Numbered from the stretch's first letter, positions 30,201 through 39,985 are shown. The stretch is DNA of 64,000 nt from Sphingobacterium daejeonense (GCF_901472535.1 NZ_LR590470.1:558001-622000); one strand, 5' to 3'. Program-made: numbers and translations. Notes: generated by a model from the letters alone, not told the origin.

Positions 30201-30560
30201 GTGGCACAAAGATACCGTTCAGCACAAAATCCCGGTAATGGAAAAGTATATAGAGCATCTCGTGGGGGAACACAGAGTAATAGTACCCGCTTATCGACAT
30301 TCTATTTACAAGATGGTTCTTATTTGCGAATGACGAATGTTATCCTTGGGTACACTTTACCTCGTACTATTGCCGAGAAATGGACATTGGCTGGAGTTAG
30401 GATATACGCAAGTGTTGATAATCCTTTTACCATTACAAAATACAAAGGTTATAATCCAGAACCAGATTATGACCAACGTGGAAATCTAACTCCAGGAGTT
30501 GATTATGGGCTTTATCCGTTGGTAAGATCATACAACTTAGGACTAAAAGTAACCTTCTAA
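27276..30560 (+). CDS. SusC/RagA-family TonB-dependent outer membrane receptor
   Basis: Complete, unbroken 1094-residue SusC, the outer-membrane channel of an oligomer importer. An N-terminal signal sequence (KLFWLLFAVAITPTFVEA) precedes a carboxypeptidase-regulatory-like domain (GRVVDQDGNPVIGASVTNL, about 53-130). The plug (ISIGYQKIRKSDLTGAIASV, RVRGIGSVNAGSDPLYVIDG, then DVLKDAASAAIYGSRAAGGV) and the barrel follow, ending YPLVRSYNLGLKVTF. The frame opens at a TTG (27276); the first ATG is at 27309 and also leaves a full signal peptide, so the start is uncertain. SusD follows 11 bp later. No sigma/anti-sigma or sensor gene is adjacent to hint at the substrate. Confidence 0.95.
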   Translation: MRKFKQTIISLMQPKSTKLFWLLFAVAITPTFVEAGINPTSTKIENVIQSEINGRVVDQDGNPVIGASVTNLSNQKVTQTDEYGNFSLQGSVGNQIRVSFVGFETLNQQVSKESGNLFQLKGAENALEEITISIGYQKIRKSDLTGAIASVKADELNLTSPKLSQALVGKVAGVQISQTSGAPYDGTKIRVRGIGSVNAGSDPLYVIDGYPAGNNLNINPNDIESIDVLKDAASAAIYGSRAAGGVVLITTKRGKQGKNNIDYEFLGGFGQLSKKIDLLNATEFIDLIIDGRNNTYKDLVLGKGQTWSDNMRFDSNAQRVSKVGNAGSVTIPEEYYDFATGTAKAPKYDTDWQDELYRNAPFQRHNVSVSGGNENNRYFVSGSYQDQQGIMLATGQKVFNLRSNIDSKVTNWLNIGANLAFTYNDNKEVTTGRYDRSPSMAALIYLPTLPAYNEDGTYAKYLMAELGANNYGIQNPENPMAYVSEIKNSRKGKRGLYNAYADFKIIEGLNFKLNGGLSTYDEKYDYYRPTSISNGNYAPFSDQAKTAAYADALTKSSIDKLLEATLNYNKTLNEKHHVMGLLGYSAQQTDLDYVGVRARGFQNDATGEITDKGADPSNFQLLTDNTFKRRTTMMSFFGRVNYSYDSKYFLSATYRRDGSSRFGPDSKWADFPSFSAGWTLSNEDFYDAWLGDGSTIKLRASWGQSGNNNIGDYRAITVYNTPGGVIIGDKVATAFWPDDLRDPGLSWETTSQTNLGLDFGLLRGRVNVMTNFYLSQSSNLLFNQPITAVSGTTSILTNLPNSKVENKGFDVQVDAEIIRKQDFRFGFSGNINVNRNKVLDLGGASTIMTNGAERSYLTHITQEGSPIGMFYGFKVAGIATEENYNKVAPSSASSTPLQPGDLYFEDVDGNGIVNDEDKRIIGNPHPDFTYGFAFDASYKNFDIRTSFNGSQGNQVLDGYDYYLYNMEGSGNQYADVAQRYRSAQNPGNGKVYRASRGGTQSNSTRLSTFYLQDGSYLRMTNVILGYTLPRTIAEKWTLAGVRIYASVDNPFTITKYKGYNPEPDYDQRGNLTPGVDYGLYPLVRSYNLGLKVTF

Positions 30561-30571
30561 TTTAAGAATCG

Positions 30572-32093
30572 ATGAAAAAGAGATATTTATTACCCTTAGC
30601 ATTATTGGCGTTCAGTTCATGTTCAAAGGACTTTTTGAACCAAGAGGATCCGAATGCCGTAACAATAGCAAATTACTATAAGACTGAAACAGATGTTTTG
30701 TTAGCGGTCAATGGATTATATCAAGGATTGCGTTCTGGAAGTACACTTGGAGAATCAAGTACCTTGTATAATGAAGAAAGGTCAGACAATTCAGGGAGAA
30801 ACGATAACCAATCTTCAGCTGGTGAGCCATTTCAATTTAATGACTTTTCGATCTTACCTAGTAATACTTACCTAAAGACACATTGGACAGCAATGTACGA
30901 TGCGATTGCTAGGTGTAATACCTTGCTAGCCCATGTTGATAATGTGAAATTCAATGATGAAAATTTAAAAGAGCGCTATAAGGCAGAAGCAAAATTTGTT
31001 CGAGCGCTCCTATATTTTCACATGGTGAGGAAATTTGGAGATATTCCACTTTCAACAGTTGAGGTAACTTCCAAGGAACAAGCAAATGAATTGGCGTTCA
31101 GACAAAAAGAAGAAGTGGTTTATGCTCAGATCGTAAAAGATCTTACTGAAGCGCTGTCTTCAAACCTTCCCGATACTCAGCATGATTATGAAATTGGGAG
31201 AACTTCCAAAGCAGCAATTAATGCAATATTGGGACAAGTTTACTTGACAATGGGGTCAACTATGCCAAATAACAAACAAGCTAACTTCCAAAAAGCAGAG
31301 CAGTTCTTAAACGCATCTTATGGCTTAAGGAAATTCGGAAAGCTAAATGAAATCCCTTATGCGGATGTGTTCGACGTGTCAAAAAAGAAAACAAATAAGG
31401 AATTAGTTTTTCAGGTGGAGTATTTAGCTGGTGATCAAAATTACAGTTCCAGTATTGCTAGGAATTATCAAGCTAGGGGGGAAAACATCAACTCCTTGTT
31501 TAAATCTACAGGGTCCGGAGAAGTTGTAAAATTAGATTTAATAAAGGATTATGAAGAAAATGATGTTCGTAAAGATTTTTCTGTAAAATTTGCTAAAGAT
31601 GTACAGGTAAATGATTGGTTTGTTACAAAATTCAGAGATGTTAGTACAGCCGCGGGGACTACAGGATGGGGAGGAAATGATTGGATCTTGATTCGCTATG
31701 CTGATGTGATGCTGTTGTTAGCGGAAGCGAAAATGAATTTAGGCAAAAATTCTGAAGCTATCGAGTTAGTAAATGAAGTTAGAGCACGAGCTGGACTTTC
31801 AACATATGAAGTTGCACAGAAAGATCCATCTTATAAATCAAAATATCCAACATTGAAAGATGCTATTTTGCATGAAAGGCGTGTAGAATTAGCATTTGAG
31901 AATCAAAGATGGTTTGATCTCGTAAGAAATTATAATGCTCAAGAGTTGGTGGCTTATTTCAAGAAAAAAAGTCAAGGAGATTATGGGAATGCTAAAATTT
32001 CCAATATTACCACTAAGGATAGATATTATCCTATTCCATTTGATGAGTATAAGTTAAATCCGGAGAAGATGTATCAAAATTCCGGTTTATTAA
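30572..32093 (+). CDS. SusD/RagB-family surface lipoprotein
   Basis: Substrate-binding lid of the preceding SusC. The lipoprotein signal is MKKRYLLPLALLAFSSC, with Cys 17 followed by SKDFL, a surface-export-like sequence. The body shows RALLYFHMVRKFGDIPLS, WILIRYADVMLLLAEAKMNL, ERRVELAFENQRWFDLVRN and the usual C-terminal DRYYPIPFDEYKLNPEKMYQN. The raw frame runs on to 32266, but this is an artefact: one extra T in GGTTTATTAA at about 32085-32092 hides the expected ending Pro-Gly-Tyr-stop. I therefore end the gene at 32093, 12 bp before the next start. Confidence 0.92.
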
Positions 32094-32105
32094 ACAACTC
32101 GACAT

Positions 32106-33352
32106 ATGAAAACAATTATAAATCAAATTATGGTCTTGGTTTTTGGAATCTGCTTTGTGGCAGATTTCAAAAGCACAAGAAAACTTTCAACCTCAAACTC
32201 CACAAGATTGGGTCCTGTCAAAAAATTATTTTGCTAGTTATATTCTGTTTAAAGATACAGAATTGAGTAAAGTTCTGTTTTCTGATGAGCGTGTTAAATC
32301 CATGCTTTCAGAAAGAAGAAAAAGATTTGATGATTCAAAAGATTGCAAAGATTTAGCGTGTATCCTTCAAGCATTTAAATGGGAGAATAACGAGATTGCA
32401 ATCTTAAATAAGGCAGTTGTAAAGGCATATGAATCCAATAGCCATTTTAAATCTTTTTGTAGAGAACAGGCTTATCCCCTCAAATCGTTATGGCCTAAAT
32501 GGAAGTAAGGATCCAAAAGAATATGTTTCTAGAGCTATTCAACAGGACATGAAAAACGAAAATTATGTAATTGATGTTTATGCTGGAGGTAGAAAACCGA
32601 ATTATCCGAGGATTGATTCAATTTCTTTTGATGTGTCAAATAAATCTTATCTGTTATTGTTAAAAGATGTTAGGCAAGATGTTTTAAAAGATAACAAAAG
32701 ATGATTATCAATCTAGCTTTATTATGATGTTAACAGCGGTTCGATTATTGGAAATCAACGAAAGAATGGATGCTGCTCAACTAGAACCTTTAATGGATGG
32801 TGAGAATAAGCCGCATTAGAAGCAATTAAAAAAGCTGATTTTAATAAATATCCATACAGTCTTTTATTAGTTCTAGGTGCAGGGCCAAATGTGTATGACC
32901 AACCCATCAGCCCTGGAGGTATGCTGCGTGCTAGGATGGCAGCAAGAGCATATTTTGAGGGTCAAGCTCCATTTATTGTTTTGTCAGGTGGAAGAGTGCA
33001 TCCATATAAGACACCATACATTGAAGCAATTGAAATGAAAAGGTATTTAATCCAAAATCTAATGGTGCCAGAATCAGCAATTATTTTAGACCCACATGCA
33101 AGACATACAACAACCAATATGCGAAATACCGCTAGAATTATGTTGACATATGGATTCCCTAATGATAAATACGCAATCGTAACCAGTAGTGAAGCTCATA
33201 TCAATGCAGTAGTTAATATGGCAGATCGATGTATTAAAGAACTGGGATATGTGCCTTATGAATTAGGAAAACGTGTAAATGATGTAGTTTTAGAATTTAA
33301 GCCCAAATTGGAATCTTATATCATTGATGGTGATGAACCCTTAGATCCTTAA
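32106..33352 (+). CDS. Secreted YdcF/DUF218 (SanA/ElyC-like) protein with long N-terminal region, frameshifted
   Basis: About 415 residues. The start at 32106 gives MKTIINQIMVLVFGICFVA, a signal peptide, and then a helical N-terminal region of about 240 residues with no family I recognise (QDWVLSKNYFASYILFKDTE, VLFSDERVKSMLSERRKRF). The C-terminal DUF218 domain is clear: YSLLLVLGAGPNVYDQPISP, then PFIVLSGGRVHP, VPESAIILDPHARHTTTNMR and YAIVTSSEAHINAV. DUF218 proteins act in the envelope (SanA/ElyC) but their biochemistry is poorly known. Frames break near 32150, 32470, 32700 and 32815. The position right after SusC/SusD suggests the same operon. Confidence 0.8.
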
Positions 33353-33440
33353 TATACAGTGAGTGTAAAATCCTATAATATAAGTTCATACAATAGAAAT
33401 AAAAATGGTTCAGGAATAACTCCTAAACATTTTTTTTATG

Positions 33441-33600
33441 CTTTTCGCCTCAGCTCCCCTCATTTACCATCATCTTTTCGAGTTATATATTCACCCCCGC
33501 CCATTGATCGTCATCTTTTCGGATTAATCTATTCACTTCACCTCCGCTAGTGACCCTTGTCTTTTCGCGTTATTAATTCACCCCCGCAAGTGATCAAATT
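33441..33600. repeat. Degenerate direct repeats in intergenic DNA
   Basis: CTTTTCG recurs at about 33441, 33474, 33514 and 33560. Three of these are followed by a TTA-rich piece and then TTCACCCCCGC-like sequence (33491, 33584; weaker at 33534). The unit is about 33-46 bp and imperfect. No spacers or cas genes occur. Confidence 0.6.
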
Positions 33601-33650
33601 TTCTTTCAATATCCTTTCTACTATAATTCTGTCTATTCTTAAATTCAGTA

Positions 33651-33734
33651 AATCCTGTCTTTAATTCTGTCAATCCTGTCTTTAATTCTGTCAATCCTGT
33701 CTTTAATTCTGTCAATCCTGTCTTTAATTCTGTT
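33651..33734. repeat. Four tandem copies of a 21-bp repeat
   Basis: The unit AATCCTGTCTTTAATTCTGTC repeats four times head to tail (33651, 33672, 33693, 33714). The first three are identical and the last differs at its end. It sits in the gap between the YdcF gene and the convergent aldose epimerase, 11 bp past the latter's stop. Confidence 0.95.
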
Positions 33735-33744
33735 AAATTCTGTT

Positions 33745-34808
33745 TTATTTATTAATTGTAAACTTATACCTCACTTCGCTTTCAAATACATCACCCGGAT
33801 CGAGTCTTACGGAAGGGAAATTCAAGTTGATTCGGGCTGTCGGGATAGTGTTGAGCTTCGAAGCAGAAGCCGCCATAAGCGCAAGTATTTTCTTCCGGAT
33901 TTCCCTTCGTCGTCACTTAAGAAATTGCCACTGTATAAATGAATGCCAGGGTTCATTTGTAAAAACTTGAAGTTCAATTCCTGTTTCTTTTGAAAATGCT
34001 TTGGCGATTGGCTCGCTGATAGGTTGATTATTGATAAAGCTATGGTCATAACCACTAGCTACTTGAATTTGTTCTTCTTGGCTGTTGATGTCGGTGGCCA
34101 ATAATTTTGGCTGTCGGAAATCAAAAGCCGTTCCTTCAACAGAAAACACCTCGCTGTTGGAATTTGATTTTCGTCCAATGGAAGGGAATTCCTCGGACCT
34201 TATCGTGATTTCATGATTAAGTACATCACCATTGCCTTCGCCATTAAGGTTGAAATAGGCATGATTTGGTTAAATTAAGCACCGTTGGAGCATCACTGAT
34301 AGCCCTGAATCGAATAATGATTTCGTTGAAATTGGTCAACTCATAAGTGACGGTTGTTTTCAGCTCACCCGGGAATCCTTCTTCTCCATCAGGAGAAACG
34401 TAATAAAAATTCACCAGCTTGTTGAAGCTTACCTGCCTGTCCCAAACGCGTGTATGAAAACCCTCGATGCCACCATGAAGACTATTGGTGCCATTGTTTT
34501 GAGCCAATGTATATTCTTTGCCTTCCAGAGAAAATTTCCCTTTGGCAATTCTATTGCAGTATCTTCCAGCTGTTGCGCCATGGTAAGGCTCTACGGCACT
34601 GAGGTAGCCTTGGATACTGTCAAATCCTAAAATAACATCGATCAGGTCTCCGTTTTTGTCCGGCACTAAAGCACTCACCAACCTAGCACCATAATCAGTC
34701 AAAGCGATTTGCATACCAGCTCGATTTGTCAAGGTAATGAGGTGTGTGTTTTTATTGTTCAGTTTGCCTTCAAAAGTCTTTAGGAAGAGGAAGTTTATAA
34801 GTTGTCAT
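33745..34808 (-). CDS. Aldose 1-epimerase (galactose mutarotase family), frameshifted
   Basis: Interconverts alpha and beta anomers of aldoses such as galactose. The reconstructed protein starts MTTYKLPLPKDFEGKLNNKN at 34808 and reads LTDYGARLVSALVPDKNG, ATAGRYCNRIAKGKFSLEGK, NSLHGGIEGFHTRVWD (the conserved His), HAYFNLNGEGNGDVLNHEI and SGYDHSFI. It ends YGGFCFEAQHYPDSPNQ then DPGDVFESEVRYKFTINK at 33745. These are mutarotase hallmarks including the catalytic histidines. Frames break near 34745, 34255, 34155, 33955 and 33890, mostly in short T/A/G runs. No signal peptide is evident, so it is probably cytoplasmic. Confidence 0.85.
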
Positions 34809-34915
34809 TAGTTATACATTGCTTCTGATAAAGATAATAATAAAGGCCTTGGTTCCAAAGAACTATCCTTTTAATAATCGATGGGATTTTGTTAATTTGT
34901 TATAAATCAAACGTT

Positions 34916-35439
34916 ATGTTCAAGATTTCCCTTTTGTTTCTAGTAGCCGGTATCCTTATTTTTGCCTTTGCAGTTTTTGTTCCTGCAAAAGATTCCTCCA
35001 TAACTATAAACTTTTACGAAACATATTATGTGTTGTCCTCCATTTCCCTTTTCAAGTTCTTGGGCTTGCTAGGGTTGATTTTTGCAGGACTATATTATTT
35101 TACCGAGGATATGCTTTACTCAAAAAACATGGAGCGTGATGCATTTGATTAGTTTTTTTATGTTTAATCATCAATGTTTGGACCTGGGGATTTGTAGAAA
35201 GGGTCTACTTTGGAAATATTGAATCTAACTTGTCAAATAATAATCCTTCAACTACAGATCTGGATCGTTTTACACGAATACAGCAGTTTTATGTTGGTAC
35301 TTTTATCATGATGATTATCATGCAATTCCTGTATGTTTTAAATTTAATTGTGGGTTTGGTCTACCGAAAAATCAGGACAAGAGAATTAAGCTCCCGTTTT
35401 TTAAAATGTATATTTGCCATTCAAAATTCGAGATTTTAA
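34916..35439 (+). CDS. Four-helix membrane protein of unknown function, frameshifted
   Basis: About 174 residues with four hydrophobic segments: ISLLFLVAGILIFAFAVFVP, LFKFLGLLGLIFAGLYYF, LVFLCLIINVWTWGFVERVY and GTFIMMIIMQFLYVLNLIVG. The frame changes once near 35150, between NMERDAF and LVFLCLIINVW. I do not recognise a family. The stop abuts the dgt ATG (TAAATG), so the two are co-translated. A role linked to dNTP metabolism cannot be inferred from that alone. Confidence 0.6.
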
Positions 35440-36791
35440 ATGAATTGGAAACAACTGTTATCAGCAAAACGTTGGGGTTATGAAGATCGTGCAAATGGTG
35501 ATCAATTTGATGCACGCTCTGAATTTCAGCGCGATTATGATCGTCTGATATTTTCATCTCCCTTTCGCCGACTTCAAAATAAAACTCAGGTATTTCCGCT
35601 GCCGGGAGCTGTATTTGTGCATAACAGACTTACACATAGTTTAGAGGTTGCATCAGTAGGACGCTCTTTGGGAAGGCTATTCTACAATATGATAAAAAAG
35701 GAAAATCCGAATATAGATGAAGAGGTTCCTTTTTTGCAGGAGGTAGGGAATATCATTTCCGCAGCTTGTTTATCCCATGACTTGGGAAATCCCGCATTCG
35801 GACATTCCGGAGAGGCAGCGATTTCAACTTTTTTTACCGAAGGAAAAGGTCAAAAATATCAGGAAATGGTGACCAAAGAACAGTGGGAGGACCTTACTCA
35901 TTTTGAAGGAAATGCTAATGCATTGCGGATTTTGACCCATGCCTTTAATGGTAAAGACCCTAAAGGATTTGCATTGACTTATACTAGTTTAGCAGCAATC
36001 GTTAAATATCCTTGTGCAGCTATTGATGGACATATCAAAGGTTCTCACCACAGAAAGAAATACGGGTTCTTCGATTCCGAGCTGAAAGCATTTGAAAAAA
36101 TAGCAAACCGAAACTGGGCTTAGAGAAGGATCCTTCCAATCCAAAAGGATACTTAAGACATCCTTTAGTTTATTTAGTGGAGGCAGCCGATGATATTTGT
36201 TATAATATTATTGATCTTGAAGATGCTCACCATCTTAAGATTTTGTCTTATAAAGAGGTTGAAGAGTTATTGTTGCCATTATGTGCTGGTGAAGATTTGA
36301 GAGAGAGATTGGATTCCTTGGGTGATACTGCAAGTAGAGTAGCGTTGTTTGAGAGCTAAAGCCATCAATACCTTGATATGGGCATGTGCTCGAGTGTTTG
36401 TAGAAAACCAGGAAAAATTCCTTTCTGGAACATTTGAAAAACCACTGATGGATGCCCTGGATTCCGAAATTGTAGATCACATGAAGGTGATTTCAAAAAT
36501 ATCTGTAGCCCGAATTTATAATGCACCAACGGTCGTTCAAATTGAAATTGCAGGTTTCAAAGTCATGAACGCCCTGTTTGGAAGAATTTGTGCCAGCATA
36601 TTTGAAGTCAAACAAATCTATGTTTGACAAAAAGTTAGTCGCTATGATTCCTGAGCAGTTCCATACCAACAATGATGATACCTATTCGAAGATCCGGAGC
36701 AGTATTAGATTTCGTTTCAGGCATGACAGATGTGTATGCGGTGGAGCTTTATCGAAAAATCCAAGGGATATCCATAGCATCATTGGAATAA
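35440..36791 (+). CDS. dgt: Deoxyguanosinetriphosphate triphosphohydrolase (HD domain), frameshifted
   Basis: Hydrolyses dGTP or other dNTPs to deoxynucleoside and triphosphate. The HD-domain metal site is plain: RLTHSLEVASVG, CLSHDLGNPAFGHSG and FEGNANALRILT. N-terminal DYDRLIFSSPFRRLQNKTQV is typical of the dGTPase group. VEAADDICYNIIDLEDAHHL gives the second HD-family Asp. Frames break near 36118, 36350, 36590 and 36700, and the reconstructed end is VYAVELYRKIQGISIASLE at 36791. Length about 450 residues, normal for the family. topB follows 67 bp later. Confidence 0.9.
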
Positions 36792-36858
36792 GGAATCAAC
36801 CAAAAAATTTTTTAAGTAAAAAGGGTTTCAGAATGAAATCCGATTTGGAAAGTATTGA

Positions 36859-38973
36859 ATGAAAGTAGTAATAGCTGAGAAACCTTCAGTAGCTCGAGAT
36901 TTGGCGAGAGTAATGGGAGCGAAAGAGGTGAAGGATGGATATATTTCAGGAAATGGGTATGCTTTCACCTATGCATTTGGGCATTTGGTGCAATTATGTA
37001 CTCCCCAAGCCTATGGCTATCATAATTGGGCCATATCAAACTTACCTATTATACCCAAGCAGTTTGAGTTGGAGGTCAAGAAGGTTAAGCGTGATGGAAA
37101 GCAGATTGATGATGCTGGAGCATTAAAACAGTTGAACACGATTAAAGCCTTGCTGGGGCAGGCTGAAGAAATAATTGTAGCAACGGATGCTGGACGTGAA
37201 GGTGAGCTTATCTTCAGGAATATATATTACTACCTAAACTCTAAAGTTCCATTTAAACGATTGTGGATATCATCCCAAACGGATAAAGCCATAAAAGAAG
37301 GTTTTGCAAACCTTAAAGAAGGTATTGAATACGACAGTTTGTATATGTCAGCAAGGTCAAGGTCGGAATCAGACTGGTTGATAGGAATAAATGCAACTCA
37401 GGCGCTAACATTGGCTGCTGGAAATCGAGGTTTATTGTCGTTGGGAAGAGTCCAAACACCAACCTTGGCAATGATATGTTCTCGATATCTTGAAAATAAA
37501 GATTTCAAACCCCAAGCATTCTATAAGATTCAGGCAGGATTTGAAAAAGAAGGAATTCAATTCAAAGCCACTTCCAACAAAATCGACAAAAAAGATATTG
37601 CTGAAGAGACCATTGCAAGAATGCAAGTGGGAATGAATGCAACGGTGAAGAATGTAGAGGCGAAAAGAAACAAAAGAACAACCTCCTCTTCTTTTCGATT
37701 TAACTTCTCTTCAGCAAGATGCCAACAAAAAATATGGCTATTCAGCTGATCAAACACTTAGCATTGCACAAACATTATACGAAAAGAAGGTCATAACGTA
37801 TCCGCGTACAGGATCACGATATATTGGAGAGGATGTTTTTGAGAAAATAGAAGAGTTGTTTCAGCACCTTGCAAATACTGCTCAAGAGAGCATCGCTGTT
37901 ATCAGTAAGAATTTAATAGGAGCTAAATTAAACAAACGTTCTGTAGATGATAAAAAGGTAACAGATCACCATGCTTTATTGGTGACGGATGAAAAACCGG
38001 GACCAATGCCGATGGATCAGCAGAATATCTACAATATGATTGCAAAGCGTATGGTAGAGAGTTTTTCAGAGGTTTGTTTGAAAGATATTACCACCGTTGT
38101 TATAGATGCTGCAGGAGTAGAATTAATTGCTAAAGGAACAGTAATCAGGCAATATGGATGGAGGCTTTCCGCAGATCAGGTTGAATTGCCTGATGAAGAT
38201 AAGAACAATGATGACCAAGACAATGAAAACGCACAGTTGCCAAAACTAAGTGGTCGAAGAAATCTTGGAAGTATTGACATTGGAGTTGGCAGAGAGATTT
38301 ACAAAAGCCAGGCCTATACATACCGAAGCTTCTTTATTGAAAGCTATGGAAACATCTGGTAAGGAAATAGAAGATGATGAAATGCGCCAAGCTATGAAGG
38401 ATTGTGGTTTGGGGACTCCAGCAACTAGGGCAGCGACCATTGAAACCCTCTTTCAAAGAGATTATATAAAAAGAGACAAAAAAAAAGCTTATCCCTACTG
38501 AAAAAGGCTTGTCGGTATATTATTTGGTAAAGGACAGGTCCATCGCAAAAGTTACCTTAACTGGAAAATGGGAGCAAAAGCTGGAAGAAATGCGGGCAAA
38601 TAAAGTAAGTTATGATGTATTCATGAAACATATCAAAGACTATACGGAAAAGATTACCAAGGAACTCTTACAATTACGCATTGCTATTGCGCATGAAGAA
38701 CTCAAACCTCTCCAAAAAGGAAAAATAAAATGCCCTAAGTGCAAGCAAGGACAAATCCAGCTGTATGATAAAGTCGCACAATGTGACCATTATGCACGAG
38801 GATGTGACTTTAAAATCTGGCGGACATTAAATGGGGTATTCTTGGATGAAAAAGAAATGAAAAATCTCCTTGAAAAAGGAAAGACATCCGTCTTACAAGG
38901 AATAAGAAACCAAGAAGGCCAAACTGTCACAGCACCTTTGGTTTTCGAAAACTTTAAAGTAAATGTGGGTTGA
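36859..38973 (+). CDS. topB: DNA topoisomerase III, frameshifted
   Basis: Type IA topoisomerase acting on single-stranded, underwound or recombining DNA. The TOPRIM domain has MKVVIAEKPSVARDLARVMG and VATDAGREGELIFRNIY. The catalytic Tyr lies in KVITYPRTGSRYI at about 37790-37830, LLSLGRVQTPTLAMI precedes it, and GLGTPATRAATIETLFQR closes the core. A C-terminal Cys cluster (CPKCKQG..CDHYARGCDFKIW) resembles the zinc-ribbon-like end of topoisomerases. Frames break near 37670, 38250-38300, 38345 and 38490. Length about 705 residues as expected. It follows dgt and may be co-transcribed with it. Confidence 0.92.
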
Positions 38974-39082
38974 TTTCTAATCTGAAATTCAATTATCGTC
39001 CATTCATTTATAAAATTTCGAAGTTGACTTGTTTACAACTTCTTTATTAATTGTTTTTAGAATTGCTTAAATACTTGAAATT

Positions 39083-39302
39083 ATGTCAACTACGATAGAT
39101 TTAAGAAAAAAATACATGAATTTGTTGATCATGCAGATGATAGGATTTTGAAAATTTTCTATGCAATTATTACTAGTGAAGAATTAGACCAAAAAAAGTT
39201 TTGGAACAAAAAATCCTTCAAGCTAGAAATGAAAAGAATAAAGGTAAGTTAATAACCGTTGATCCTTCCAATGTATGGAAAAATTTCAATAAAAATTTCT
39301 AA
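39083..39302 (+). CDS. Small antitoxin-like protein (addiction-module component type), frameshifted, no partner toxin
   Basis: About 73 residues after allowing for a missing base in the A run near 39107 and another indel near 39195: MSTTIDLRK, then HEFVDHADDRILKIFYAIIT and LEQKILQARNEKNKGKLIT, ending NVWKNFNKNF. The N-terminal pattern (short strand, then HEFVDHADDRILKI) resembles small Bacteroidota addiction-module antitoxins that pair with RelE/ParE toxins. No toxin-sized gene lies in the 32 bp before the next gene or upstream, so it would be an orphan. Start ATG at 39083. Confidence 0.5.
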
Positions 39303-39334
39303 ATCATTTTCCCTGATTTCATTAACTTAGATAG

Positions 39335-39985
39335 ATGGACACTATCTATGTTTTTTCGGGTTTAGGAGCTGATCGCCGCGTATTTGAAAAATTGGATCTT
39401 TCGGGTTTACAAGTTATCTATGTTGATTGGTTGAAGCCTAGGCCTTCCGAAGCATTTGAAAGTTATGTGTTCCGTCTTGCTGAGCATTATCAGATTCCCA
39501 AGCAAGGGGCTTTAGTGATGGGAGTATCATTCGGGGGAATGTGCATCGCAGAGCTGGCAAAATATTATGATTTTAAAAAAACAATCCTAATTTCATCTGC
39601 AAAAACAAAAGATGAGTTACCCAAAGTACTTGGGGTATCAAAATTACTTTCATTACATAAATTATTACCTGAGGCAGCAAATTCCAAAACAGCAGCTAAA
39701 GTTTTGCACTGGCTTTTCGGTGCTAAAACTGAAGAGGAAAAGAGAATGTTGGACACTATTCTTAAAGACAGTGACCCTGATTTTCAAAAATGGGCCGTCG
39801 ATAAAATTGTTAACTGGGAAAATACGGCAGTGCCAGTAAATTGCTTACATATCCACGGAGACAAAGACAGACTTATTCCCATACAATATGTTGATTACAC
39901 CATCAGAGTTAAAGGCGGTGGCCACCTGATGGTATGGAATAAGGCAGCAGAATTATCTTATCCAATTCGGAATTTCTTGTTTTAA
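39335..39985 (+). CDS. Alpha/beta-hydrolase fold protein
   Basis: An intact 216-residue hydrolase. The nucleophile elbow MGVSFGGMC (GxSxG, Ser about 66) follows the first strand IYVFSGLGADRRVF with the oxyanion loop. LHIHGDKDRLIP supplies the Asp and GGGHLMVWNKAAEL the His of the triad. The substrate is unknown. It appears to be a single gene; the orphan antitoxin-like gene lies 32 bp upstream. Confidence 0.87.
   Translation: MDTIYVFSGLGADRRVFEKLDLSGLQVIYVDWLKPRPSEAFESYVFRLAEHYQIPKQGALVMGVSFGGMCIAELAKYYDFKKTILISSAKTKDELPKVLGVSKLLSLHKLLPEAANSKTAAKVLHWLFGAKTEEEKRMLDTILKDSDPDFQKWAVDKIVNWENTAVPVNCLHIHGDKDRLIPIQYVDYTIRVKGGGHLMVWNKAAELSYPIRNFLF

Noticed and set aside
33359..33550. 63-codon frame after the YdcF gene
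   Set aside because: It lies in repeat sequence; the translation simply follows the CTTTTCG repeats and has no start signal.
33441..33734. Possible CRISPR array in the repeat-rich gap
   Set aside because: The 21-bp copies are head to tail with no spacers, the other repeats are degenerate and irregularly spaced, and there are no cas genes nearby.
35440..38973. dgt-topB as an anti-phage defence island
   Set aside because: Both are common chromosomal housekeeping genes; no nuclease, toxin, integrase or other defence gene is beside them. Only the coupled membrane protein is worth a second look.
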